From NCBI GenBank assembly GCA_036245525.1, contig BTPG01000003.1, positions 134,848,873 to 134,912,872 on the forward strand: DNA of 64,000 nt, in the 5' to 3' direction. The position numbers were made by a program, and so were the translations under genes. Shown here one piece after another: positions 20,968-32,808 of this stretch; position 1 is the first letter of the stretch; each line of letters opens with the position of its first letter. Source of the stretch: Semisulcospira habei. Taxonomy: Eukaryota > Mollusca > Gastropoda > Semisulcospiridae. A model generated the notes under the pieces. That model ran no database searches, was not told the DNA's origin, and saw only the letters and a list, made by a program, of their open reading frames with translations.

Positions 20968-21432
20968 TCACTCCATATAAAATGGATCAACGGTTTTGGA
21001 TGTTACTGGTAATGTGGCGACTTCTGGTTTTGTTTTTGGAGTGTCTGATTTTTTGGTCACTGTACGAGTTTGTGGTTTGTATTTTTTGTATAATTGGTAA
21101 CCTACGTAACCAAATCCGACAACAAATCCGGCAACTATATATTTTGTTGTTTGAGGTTCGGGGTCAGGGTTAGACTTAGTTGTTTGTCTCTCACTTTGAT
21201 GAGGGAGTGACGGTATTGACACAGGTCCTGATGGTGCTGACGGTCCTGACGTTGGATCAGATACATGAGTCTTTTGTGTTTGTGCTTGAAGCTGTAATTT
21301 CTTTTACCTGTTCCATTCAGCCACTCTTTTTCCAGCCTCAACCCTGCCTGGACTTTTAGCCTTAGTCACCGTTGGAACCTGTGTCAAGACAGGGTTGGGG
21401 TTCGGTTGTGGAGTCGTCTAGGTTTCGTCCAT
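20968..21432 (-). pseudogene. Single-membrane-segment basic protein, broken
   Basis: From the ATG at 21432, preceded by an A8 run, about 154 codons run to 20968 in one frame, with in-frame TAG (codon 5) and TAA (about codon 47). The N-terminal part is Pro/Thr-rich. Then comes a basic segment AGKRVAEWNR before the second stop, a Pro/Ser/Gln-rich stretch, one membrane helix (YIVAGFVVGFGYVGYQLYKK) and a basic tail. An open stretch from 21222 gives the last 84 residues alone. It could be a small virion or DNA-binding membrane protein. Family not recognised. Confidence 0.55.
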
Positions 21433-21496
21433 TTTTTTTCTGCAGTAAAATTTATTTTGGAGAAATCAATATGACTCCTGGTAACAAGCAAGGTTA

Positions 21497-21889
21497 CTAC
21501 AGTGCAAGGTAATTGCCAAACTTGTAAAACATGACACATGCTAATTTACCAATTGAACTTGAAACAATAGGATTGCTTTCAAGGTCGTGTGATAGGCTGT
21601 CACTATCCACAGGTAGAAAGTGACTCACTGCTTTTGTGTATAGGCATACAAGAGATCGACTCAAATCACGAGTCATTATTGAAGAAATGTGGTTTTCATA
21701 TTTAGAATGAAGTTTGATTAGTTCTTCAGCAGTGAAGGATTCTATATCCTCTGTCATGTATTGTTTTCCGAGATAAGCCTTTGATTTGCCTGACACAACT
21801 ACAGAAAGAAGGCGCTGTTTTTTCGAGTCTAAGTCTTTGTTTTCTACAGCATTGATATCATTTAGAAGAAGTAATTCGTCTTGATTCAT
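21497..21889 (-). CDS. Helical 130-residue provirus protein
   Basis: An open frame from an ATG after TTATAAA, the rightmost provirus gene. It is mostly helical and acidic, with KAYLGKQYMTEDIESFTAEE near residue 38 and a C-terminal LACVMFYKFGNYLAL. There is no membrane helix or catalytic motif. The end may be altered by a frame change, since the neighbouring frame stays open to the right of 21497. Function unknown. Confidence 0.6.
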   Translation of the reverse strand: MNQDELLLLNDINAVENKDLDSKKQRLLSVVVSGKSKAYLGKQYMTEDIESFTAEELIKLHSKYENHISSIMTRDLSRSLVCLYTKAVSHFLPVDSDSLSHDLESNPIVSSSIGKLACVMFYKFGNYLAL

Positions 21890-21899
21890 TTTATAATAA

Positions 21900-22560
21900 A
21901 AAATATTAATTTTAATGTCATTGGTTTTAAAAATCTTTATTTTACTGAAAAAAAGAAAGAAAATCTTTGAAAAATGGGTGTATTATTAGATAAGCGATTT
22001 GTGGTCAAAAACAATGGAATTATGAGGTCTATAGAAAAATCCCTTTTCCTCTCATATTTCCTATCTCTAAAGTCCGGAATTTGTGGTATCTCCAATGACG
22101 AACAAAAATGAACACATCCTTACACAGCAATAGAATCCAGAAATGTCGGCGCATGACTTTGTCATGTAACCAGTCACGGCCGGTTGGCACGTAATGTTGC
22201 TAATAGAAACATTGACACCACTTCTGCTTGGCGGCGCGTTGTGTTATCGGGAATTCCTACAATGACGCAAACTAGTCATTTCCCAGAAACAGCTGATCGT
22301 CAATTCGTTTGCATTGACAAAGCGGGTAAAACCTGTGACTGTTGATAGTTTAATTAACATTTGTTTAACAAAGTCAATGGCAGCATTAATTATTCAGGTG
22401 GGGTGGGGGATCTGCCTTAATAATCGCGGGTTGACAGCTGATCAAAAATCATAGCTTGAATGATTTCTGGTATAAAACTAGTACGGCTAGGAGATTAAGG
22501 CATTGACTGTCTTGGTTGGCATGGGCTTGTATAATTACCGAGAGGATTAAATAAAATGAT
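21900..22560. other. Right flank of provirus, no gene seen
   Basis: AT-rich for the first 200 bases, then ordinary composition. No terminal repeat matching the left side, no domain and no repeat partner were noticed. The provirus end should lie here if the element is complete. Confidence 0.4.
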
Positions 22561-22679
22561 CGATTATTGATTAGGTGGGCATTAACTGTCCAATCTTGTA
22601 TCTATCACGGTGCGTGGGTGTGGGGGTGGGGGGTGGGAGGGAGAAGGGTGTGTTTGTTCAGGAGGACTGGGTTGGTTCT

Positions 22680-22925
22680 TTGGTTATACATTGCTTTACG
22701 TCCCGACAGCAACAAGACTTTCTCAGGACGTGCCTGCACTGCTTGTGAAAAAATAAAAACTAAACAAAATATTGAATGTATGTCGCCAGCCGGTCTAATA
22801 CGCTAAATAAATCCAAGACCATTTAGCAACACACATCCAATATCAAGAGCTACAGGGAGCGCAGACGGTAGGGAGAGTTTAAAAAAGGAAAATACAGGTG
22901 AATGGACCAAGAGTAGACAGAAACA
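22680..22925 (-). mobile_element. SINE-like repeat family R1, copy 1
   Basis: Member of a family with at least six copies here. On its own strand the family runs from a part containing CACCCTGGTCAGCCCCACAG, through TTGATATTGGATGTGTGTTG, to a 3' end AGGCACGTCCTGAGAAAG...CGGGACGTTAAGCAATGTAC. This copy lacks the first part. The 3' end shape and 5' truncation suggest copying by a LINE. Confidence 0.75.
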
Positions 22926-23032
22926 AAAGTTTTTAAGTTTCTTCGAGACGGATGGTGTGTCTAGTTCAGCAGTACTGGTATCTAACAACAATGAATCGGC
23001 GGCAGACAAGAAATGTTTGCTAAAAGTATCTG

Positions 23033-23035
<3 letters not shown>

Positions 23036-23104
<69 letters not shown>
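23036..23104. repeat. GA microsatellite, left of LINE
   Basis: A pure GA tract that directly touches the 3' tail of the LINE at 23105-25186. It is followed by an AATCAATG-type tail repeat on the plus strand. Confidence 0.95.
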
Positions 23105-25343
<2,239 letters not shown>

Positions 25344-25780
25344 AATCTCGGGTGTTTTTGTTTTCCTTCATTGTCTCTTCAACAGCTCCATCCCAAAACT
25401 TAACACTGCTTTAAAAGTACAACAATTTATACAGTTTGCGGATAAAACTTTGCAACTATTTTACTTCTGTAGCAATCGCAACATTTTGTAGTTCTGTACT
25501 TTTGGCCGCAGAATGTTGTTGTGCAATATTTTGCTGTTCTTTAGGGAGCCGAAATGCGACATTAGCAAATGTTCCGGTTAAGTCACGTAAATGTATCTCC
25601 TCAAAAAGACCGTGACAATTATGCTCCGATGAAACCAAAGTGCGTTGGTCCTGCAACTCCAAATTTATATATTGGTTTATTTGTTCAGTTGTATTATTAT
25701 AGTAATATTATAGCAGAATCAGAAATTAATTCCAAATTTGACAACAAAGCTTTTTCACCGCCCCCCCCCCCCCCCCGCCC

Positions 25781-26138
25781 ACCCACCTGGGTCTGCCCTG
25801 GGGGACGGGTGGGGTTAACTGCTTTTTAGTTTCCAGGGTCACCCTGGTCAGCCCCACAGGGTCGGTTTTCCTCTCTATTCTGGGGCGTGTGTTTCTGTCT
25901 ACCCCTGGTCCATACACCTGTTTTTTCCTTTTTAAACTCTCCTTACTGTCTGCGCTGCCTGTAGCTCTTGATATTGGATGTGTGTTGCTAAATGTTATTA
26001 GGTTTATTTAGAGTATTAGACCATCTGGCGTCATACGTTTAATATTCTGTTTAGGTTTTTTTTTTCACAAGCAGTGCAGGCACGTCCTGAGAAATTCTTG
26101 TTTCCTCTCGGGACGCTAAGCAATGTACAACAACTACT
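25781..26138 (+). mobile_element. R1 repeat, copy 2, next to Ig exon
   Basis: A nearly full-length copy on the plus strand, from the CACCTGGGTCTGCCCTGGGG start to CTAAGCAATGTAC plus an AACTACTACTAC tail. It ends only about 20 bases before the splice acceptor of the Ig exon at 26159. A C-run at 25758-25776 lies before it. Confidence 0.75.
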
Positions 26139-26158
26139 ACTACTTTTTCCCCGCATAG

Positions 26159-26404
26159 TGGATCCCACAACGCCATCTCATGACTGCCCGCCTGGTGCAG
26201 TCACAGAGGGGACAACTATTACCTGTAACTGCACCATAACGAGCCTGGGTAGTCCGCCCGGCACTCTGGCATGGAAAGGCCAAAGTGGTCCGCACCTACA
26301 CTTGATCAACGTTAGATTATCACAGAACAATCAGCTGTACACGTGTGAGCTGCGACGAGGAACCATGGTGGTCAAGGAGACGAAGTACACATTAAAGGTG
26401 GCAG
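26159..26404 (+). CDS. Single Ig-like domain exon of a host gene
   Basis: The acceptor CCGCATAG precedes 26159 and the donor GTGAGT follows 26404. The exon is 246 bases, symmetric phase 1-1, as Ig-domain exons usually are. The translated part has Cys at HDCPPG, ITCNCTI, Trp in LAWKGQ, and the closing YTCELRRG before strand G (YTLKVA). That is the Ig fold pattern Cys-Trp-Tyr-x-Cys with two extra Cys. The protein would be a secreted or membrane Ig-superfamily protein. Other exons are not visible in the window, and the strand to the left is filled by repeats. It may also be an orphaned exon copy. Confidence 0.65.
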
Positions 26405-26431
26405 GTGAGTAATGCTATTTGTTCGTGACGT

Positions 26432-26504
26432 AAGAATAAAATAAGGTACAACATTATTGCAAACAATTAGAGTATCTTATCCCGACGTTAGAGAGGCTCA
26501 CGCT
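26432..26504. repeat. Left 73-bp target duplication
   Basis: Direct repeat with 27648-27720, beginning AAGAATAAAATAA and ending GAGAGGCTCACGCT, one mismatch. It starts 27 bases after the donor site of the Ig exon, so the LINE landed in that intron. Confidence 0.9.
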
Positions 26505-27647
26505 TTTTTAGCATGATGTTGAAGCAGGCCACAGTGGACCTCGATGATGACGATGCAGTGTACATCAGGTATCGTCTCGATGGCAGCCTGTTCAACCTCA
26601 GACGACTGCAGGCCCACACGAAAACCCTAGACCAACTGATTCGTGAGCTGCTTTTTGCTGATGATGCTGCCCTCGTTGCACACACAGAGAGAGCCCTGCA
26701 GCGCATCACGTCTTGCTTCGCAGATGCTGCCCAGCTCTTTGGACTCGAGGTCAGTCTGAAAAAGACAGAGGTCCTCCATCAGCCGGCACCCAAGACAGTG
26801 TATCGCCCTCCTCACATCACCATTGGCGAGTCTGAACTAAAGTCAGTGCACCAGTTTACTTACCTTGGCTGCATTATCACGTCGGATGCCAAGCTGGACA
26901 AGGAGCTTGACAGCAGGCTGGCAAAAGCGAACAGCGCTTTCGGGCGACTTTTCAAGCGGGTGTGGCACAATCAACAGCTGAAAACAGGCACCAAGATCAG
27001 CGTGTACAGAGCTGTCGTCCTCACCACCCTGCTGTATGGTTCCGAGTCCTGGGCCCTCTACCGCAGCCAACTACGACTCCTCGAACGCTTCCACCAGCGC
27101 TGCCTGCGTACCATCCTGGGCATTCACTGGAGTGACTATGTCACCAACGTCGAGGTCCTTGAACAGGCTGAAACTGTGAGCATCGAGGCTTTGCTGCTGC
27201 GGACACAGCTCCGCTGGGCGGGGCATGTCTCCAGGATGGAGGATCATCGCCTACCAAAGATCACCCTGTTCGGCGAGCTTGCTACTGGACACCGTGACAG
27301 AGGGGCACCAAAAAAGAGATACAAAGACTGTCTCAAGAAGTCACTTAGTGCCTGCCAAATCGACCACCACCAGTGGTCTTCGCTTGCTGCGGACCGTGAC
27401 ACCTGGCGCTCCACCATTTACAAGGCAGCTGTATCCTTTGAGGACTCTCACAGATCTAGCCTTAAGGACAAGCGGCTCAGGAGAAAACACAGAGATGCCG
27501 CAGCTCAGAACCCTGGCCATACCTTCCCCTGCAGCCACTGCGGTCGAACCTGCCTGTCTCGGATTGGCCTCCGCAGCCACGAACAAGCCTGCAGACGTCG
27601 TGGGCAACTCCTATAAAATCTTCGTTCGCGAAGTCAAGCCAAGAGAG
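26505..27647 (+). mobile_element. 5'-truncated LINE B, copy 1, 73-bp TSD
   Basis: An open frame of 367 codons (26513-27616) covers the end of a reverse transcriptase. It contains the catalytic FADDAALVAH at 26655, VHQFTYLGCIIT (thumb), the region around LLYGSESWAL, and GHVSRMEDHRLPK. A terminal C2H2 finger reads CSHCGRTCLSRIGLRSHEQAC. The frame is fully open, so the insertion is young. It starts inside the palm domain, so this is a dead 5'-truncated copy. It is bounded by direct repeats at 26432-26504 and 27648-27720, 73 bases with one mismatch. A longer copy lies at 41155-42490. Confidence 0.88.
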
Positions 27648-27720
27648 AAGAATAAAATAATGTACAACATTATTGCAAACAATTAGAGTATCTTATCCCG
27701 ACGTTAGAGAGGCTCACGCT

Positions 27721-28235
27721 GACTAGCGCTATGCGCTTCACAACGTGCCCATTTTACACGCTTGTAACAAAATAAATGTTGTTTCAATCGACTCAAGGAG
27801 GTAGATATTCGTAAGCAAGTACATACTATCTGAACGTCAAAAAAAATCTTGCAGATATATTGCGTAGTTCTCTTTATTTTACGTGTGGAAATCGGCCATT
27901 ACGTGATCAGGCCGTCAGATAGGAAGTGAAACGCTATTGCGACGTAGGCACGAGTACTTTGGATGTATAGGTCAAACGCTACGTAGTTCTAGCGCCGCAG
28001 GTCTAACGGCAGTAGGGTTATCGAGCCGTAGTGAAATTGTTATTCAATTCAATAAACTTAATACATCCCGCGAGGGGAAATTAAAAGTGGTCCGACAGGC
28101 TCAGTCACTTAAATATATACAAAACGTATATTAAAATATGCACGCAATAATGATACAAACTATCAATACAATTAAAATCGAATGTACTTAAAACAGCACA
28201 ACATTAATAAATAACATTTATGTAAAAAAAAAAGC
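27721..28235. other. Unannotated interval
   Basis: Ordinary composition, no reading frame above about 65 codons, no repeat noticed. Confidence 0.4.
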
Positions 28236-28239
28236 GTGC

Positions 28240-28353
<114 letters not shown>

Positions 28354-28359
28354 CACACT

Positions 28360-29440
28360 TGGGCGTCATTAATGAGATGAATTGCAGTAGGGACAAAGAG
28401 AATTTTCGTCTGTTCTTCGTACACGATGGACAGCGGAACCGACGTCCGGAGGCGAGACGGTCAAACTCGGCGGTCAGAACAAGATCATTACTAATCAGAA
28501 TACAGTATGCTTTTTTCACTATTTGTCTCTCTACAAAACACTGCAGGCTTCTTTGATTTTCACCAATAATTTTTGATGCGACCATTACGATCTTGTCCAG
28601 CGCATTTGTTTTTGATACTTAAATTGGAATACCAACAGATAAAAGAAAAATACAACACACTTTCAATAAAAGATTTATAGAACAGGGTCTAAATTCTTTT
28701 GTCCATGAAAACGAATTAAGTCATGGTCCTTTTTTTCTGACACAAATCGTAAGCTGTGATAGCAAGAGATGGTACTGTGATAGAAAGGAGTGGAGATAGT
28801 GTGATTCAAACTGATCAATAAAATATGATTCGGCAAGGATTATAGATTCTAACAGCCGTGAGGATGGATTTTAATTTTAAAATGTGTTTAATTGCTTGTT
28901 CATATTCGTGAGCCGAAGACAATTTTCCATTTATATCAATATATTTAATAGACAATACAGATTTTTGAATTTTTAAAAGTATAACCGCTGCTGACATTTC
29001 TTCACAATGACCTCGGAATTTTAATTCCATGAGAGTTTGTTGTCAAAGATACTCAGGTACTTAACGCTACTGACAATTTCAACGGTCTGACCACGTAAAC
29101 TGTAGCATCAGAGGGTGCTCTCTGCTATCTGAAATCAACGATGAGCTCTTTTGTTTTGATAACATTCAGGTCAGGAACTTCTCATCACTGCATTTTACAA
29201 ACTCATCCAAAACAGGCCCGTGATGTTGTTCGGAGCCCTGAAAAGACTAAGTAATGCTGAATCGTGTAATATTTGACAAGAAAACGATTTTCATATCGGC
29301 TTCTAAAACAGTTAGTGTACATAATGTAGAGAAGAGGAGACAACACACAATCTTGTGGTAAGGCGCCATTCAGAAAAAAATATTGTTGACAAAAACTCTC
29401 TTATGTCTGTTTGTTAAAAATTCAAAACCCATGAAATCAG
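28360..29440 (-). pseudogene. Degenerate LINE RT remains
   Basis: On the minus strand near 29030-29060 a thumb-like YLSIFDNKLSW stretch is readable in pieces. The C-terminal region is at 28585-28380, with SKIIGENQRSLQCF and LASGRRFRCPS. These are the end motifs of L2/Rex-like LINEs and resemble the fragment at 47084-47450. Many stops; an old copy, probably in two parts with a gap between. Confidence 0.55.
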
Positions 29441-29473
29441 CATATAGTTGAGGCAGAAATCATGGATCAGTCT

Positions 29474-30229
29474 CGTTACGTGGTAGTCGTAGTCGTATTA
29501 TGATACAATCACACCAGACGCACGCACGAAGGGTTCTTGTAAAAAAAAAAGTCACTCAGCTGCAACTCGTCACACGTGGCACAAGGTTGTAGACCACACT
29601 GGAGTAACAGTTCCAACAATACAATATTCTCACGATGCAATCTCAGCACAATGCATCGACAAATGCATCCATACTTTGGTGCACTGTCTCTCTACAATGC
29701 ATCTACAATTTTGATATACTGCGTTTCCCATACAATGCACGCACATAAATCGCTAACACCTCCTTTATATACTATTACAAATTTCCAGAACAATTTTGCA
29801 AACTATACAACTCAACCAATCAGAAAAGAAAACGTAGTCAAAATTCATTATTATTCACAAAAAAGAATACCCTAGTCCTGACTACAACCTTCCACTAATA
29901 TCTAGGTATATTCCGGCAAGTCCGTGCTTTCCGTAAATGTTGCTAACTGTAGCAAACACAAAATTTGACGTCATATTTGAGGTCACTAGAAAGGTCGCGA
30001 TCCTGCCCGAACCTTCCAGTCTAATGTAGGTCAAACTTTACAACAATGTAGCGAAAATATGCATCATTCTAATGACACAACAGAATCAATCCCAATTCTC
30101 CAAGCAGAAAAAAATGAAACCTACTAAAAAGTACGCATTTCTTGTCCAAAATAACTCAGATGAATATCGGATCTTTCCTATGATCAACACACACACGCTC
30201 CCAAAAGAATAACACAACCACAAGCGTAA
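29474..30229 (-). mobile_element. Reversed solo LTR of the Gypsy element
   Basis: Its ends match, in reverse complement, both ends of the LTRs at 30398 and 36150. GTCGTAGTCGTA and ACCAGACGCACGCACG lie near 29480-29525, and GAATAACACAACCACAAGCGTAACA-type sequence lies near 30205-30229. No internal region follows, so it is a solo LTR in the opposite orientation only 170 bases left of the full element. It is more diverged than the element's own LTRs. Confidence 0.7.
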
Positions 30230-30397
30230 CAGCTATTGACACTTAGTTCTAACGGCCCGTAATTCGATTGACACTTAGTGCTCATGATATGTAGCGCTAA
30301 TGGGATTCACCGGACGTTACATACAGATTAATTTAATAATAATGACTATTTGTATATTGCTTTTCCTAAGACAAGCTCTAAGTTGTTTCGTAGGCAG

Positions 30398-31142
30398 TGT
30401 TACGATTGTGTTTGTGTTGTTCTGTAAGTGCATGCATGTATTAATCGTAGGAAACGATCCGATTCTTAATTGAGCTATCACGATTACGAAACACGTACCT
30501 TTTTAGTAAAATTCACTATCGTTCGCACAGAGAGCGGAATTGATTTTCTTTTGGTATACGGAATTGAATCCCGAAGAGTCTAGAAATCGCTCGAATAATC
30601 TCCGCTGTTTTCTGTGCGCGTGTTTTGTGTGACGTCCTTACACACGGGGATTTCCCAAAATTGGGGTTGACATTAGCAGTCGAATTTTGTAGACTATTGT
30701 AGTCTATTCTAGAAAGTTCTTTTTCATCAATATTTTTGAGTTTCAGTTACGTGTTCTGTTCTGATTGGTTGTGTTGTATGAATTTGCTAGATTATTCTGG
30801 AAAGCTATTATACTATAAAAGATTGTGCTGGGAAGCGCGTTTGTACATTGTCAGTGATAGAGTTATGCAGTGTATAGTGTTTACATTGTATGATAGCTAC
30901 AGTGTGTCAAAAGCGTGGATACATTGTAGTGGAGACATTGTATCAGTGTTGGTGTATTTGTTAATGCATTGTTTGGATATCGCATCGCTGCAATAAAATA
31001 TGTTTGAAGCTGTTACTCCTGTGTGGTCTACATCCTTAAGCCACGTGTGACGGGTTGCAGCTGAGCGACGTTTCTTTAAAAGAACCTTACGTGCGTGCGT
31101 CTGGTGTTATATCATACTACGACTACGACGCAACACGTAGCA
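30398..31142 (+). repeat. 5' LTR of Gypsy-type element
   Basis: Begins TGTTACGATTG and ends AACACGTAGCA, and pairs with 36150-36804. It keeps a TATAAAA box near 30815 that the 3' LTR has lost, and lacks about 80 bases that the 3' LTR has. The flanking 5 bases GGCAG (left) and CGCAG (right of the 3' LTR) form a near-perfect target duplication. Confidence 0.88.
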
Positions 31143-31222
31143 TTCTGGCACCTCCGACGGGACTTCTTCGTTGGCTCAGTGGAAAGGTAGCCGGAGAAAA
31201 CAGCCAGCAGTGAAACGCAGAT

Positions 31223-32220
31223 ATGGCGACATCGGAGATGGAGACATTCCTGAAAATTGAAAAGAAATGTGGACTCGAAGGAGCTCAACTCCTCGAGTTT
31301 GTAAAGGAGGGAGAGGAGAGAGAAGAAAAGAGACGAGAGAGAGAAGAAAAGGAGGGACTGGAGAGAGAGGAGAGAGAAGAAAAGAGACTGGAGAGAGAAG
31401 AAAGAGCTAAATAGCGTGAAATCAGAAAAATCAAAATTCAAGCAGCAGAGGCAGAGAAACAGCGCAAACACGAAATTCATTTAAAGCAGATGGAGATGGA
31501 GGCACAGAGCCAGAAGGCTACTGAAGCAACAGCCTTTGCCAGCAAAGAGCAAACAGCCCGTGCGCCAAAAGCTTTCACCTTTCAGATAAGATGGACGCTT
31601 ACCAAGAGTGATTCGAGCGCTTTGCAAGCAATAATAACTGGTGACAAGAGACTTGGGCTATCAAACTGAGTGCACTTCTAACTGGCAATGCGCTTGAATG
31701 TTACACCCGCTTGACAAGAAAAGAAGCCGAAGATTATACGCAGTTGAGAGCCGCTCTGCTGAGACAGTACAACTTCACTGAAGAGGGTTACAGGCGACGA
31801 TTTCGGAACTGCAAGCCTGAAGAAGGAGAAACACCCGGCCTATTCATTGAGAGAATCAGGGGCTACCTGTGAAATGGATAGAGCTGGCTGGTTTAAACAA
31901 AGAGTACCAGGACCTGTGTGACCTCATCATCAAAGAACAAGCCCTAGACGCATGTTCTAAGGACCTGGCCACCCACCGCAGGGAGCAAAATGACCAGTCC
32001 CTGAAGGCCTTGGCCGACTTCGCTCAAAGATACCTGGACGCCCACAACATGAAGTTCGGGCCCAGTAAGCCGCAGCGCGGATCTACACCAGCAGAGGAAA
32101 CCCACAACGTCAGACATCCCAAAACACATGCCGATGGAGAGCCTGACATGTTTTCTTTGTGGAAAGAAAGGTCACAAGGCAATACGATGTCCTTCCAAGG
32201 ATGCTCCCCGAGGCGATAAC
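31223..32220 (+). pseudogene. gag: gag of Gypsy-type element, broken
   Basis: The start (MATSEMETFLKIEKKCGL) is followed by a long Glu/Arg coiled coil (EREEREEKRLEREE) up to a stop at 31412. After several stops and frame changes, the capsid-like part is readable at 31640-32100. It ends with a CCHC zinc knuckle, CFLCGKKGHKAIRC, at 32144. The knuckle frame continues into the protease without a stop, so gag and pol share a frame there. The product would form the virus-like particle. It cannot be made from this copy as one protein. Confidence 0.75.
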
Positions 32221-32808
32221 ACAAGAAGACCCAACCAAGATCGCGGGATAGCAGGCAGAAGCATTACCACGTCTCAACACAGAGCCGCCGCTGTATTAGC
32301 CAATGATGTGACGTCATCCAGTGACTTTGAATCTGGAGAAAGGCTAGTGACACTGGAGCTGATTGAATCTTTTAGAAAGAATGAACGCATCCCAGTAGGA
32401 GATGGGGCTACATTCTTACCCGTCTCAAACAATGCGCTGCCTGATAATGAAGTGCCGAACATGCCGGTGGTGTCAGGATTCGTCGAAAACACACCAGTGA
32501 GAGTGCTAAGAGACACCGGTTGTAGCTGCATCATCGTGAGAGAGGACCTAGTAACTGAATACCAGAAGCTACAGGAGTGGACCACCCTCATTTTGGCCGA
32601 CGGAACTGTGAGGATTATCCCCCTTGCCAAGGTCAGTGTCGACACCCCGTACCTGAGAAGAGAGGTGAAGGTGCTATGCGTAAAGACCCCAGTCTACGAT
32701 CTTATCATCGGAAACATTGATGGTGTCAGAAACGCAGACGATCCAGATCCAGAGTGGAGACCTGAAACGTGTGCTGTCACTACGAGAAGCCTGGCAAAGA
32801 AGAGTTAA
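32128..32808 (+). pseudogene. pol (PR): Zinc knuckle plus aspartic protease
   Basis: An open frame starting before the CCHC knuckle and running through a retropepsin-like domain. The active-site loop reads VRVLRDTGCSCIIV at about 32500-32540 (Asp-Thr-Gly), and the second hydrophobic block before the flap end is VKTPVYDLIIGN near 32690. The usual Leu-Leu-Asp-Thr-Gly appears as Leu-Arg-Asp-Thr-Gly. The frame ends at 32808 and the integrase continues in another frame that overlaps from 32717, so a frameshift is needed here. Confidence 0.75.

Larger units (their letters stand above)
8198..21889. mobile_element. Polinton/Maverick (adintovirus-like) provirus
   Basis: A cluster of about 15 closely packed genes on both strands. 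It combines a family B DNA polymerase, an rve-type integrase, an A32-like ATPase and a candidate capsid protein. This gene set defines the Maverick/Polinton and adintovirus group of animal integrated DNA viruses. Base composition is AT-rich and gene spacing is tiny compared with the surrounding DNA. Coordinates give the outer genes only. Terminal inverted repeats and the usual 6-bp target duplication were not found, so true ends are unknown. An adenovirus-type cysteine protease was not recognised. Multiple stops and frameshifts show a decayed copy, or partly an assembly with indel errors. Confidence 0.88.

Noticed and set aside
8198..21889. An adenovirus-type maturation protease in the provirus
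   Set aside because: No reading frame shows the His-Glu/Asp-Gln-Cys order; absence may be real or due to decay.
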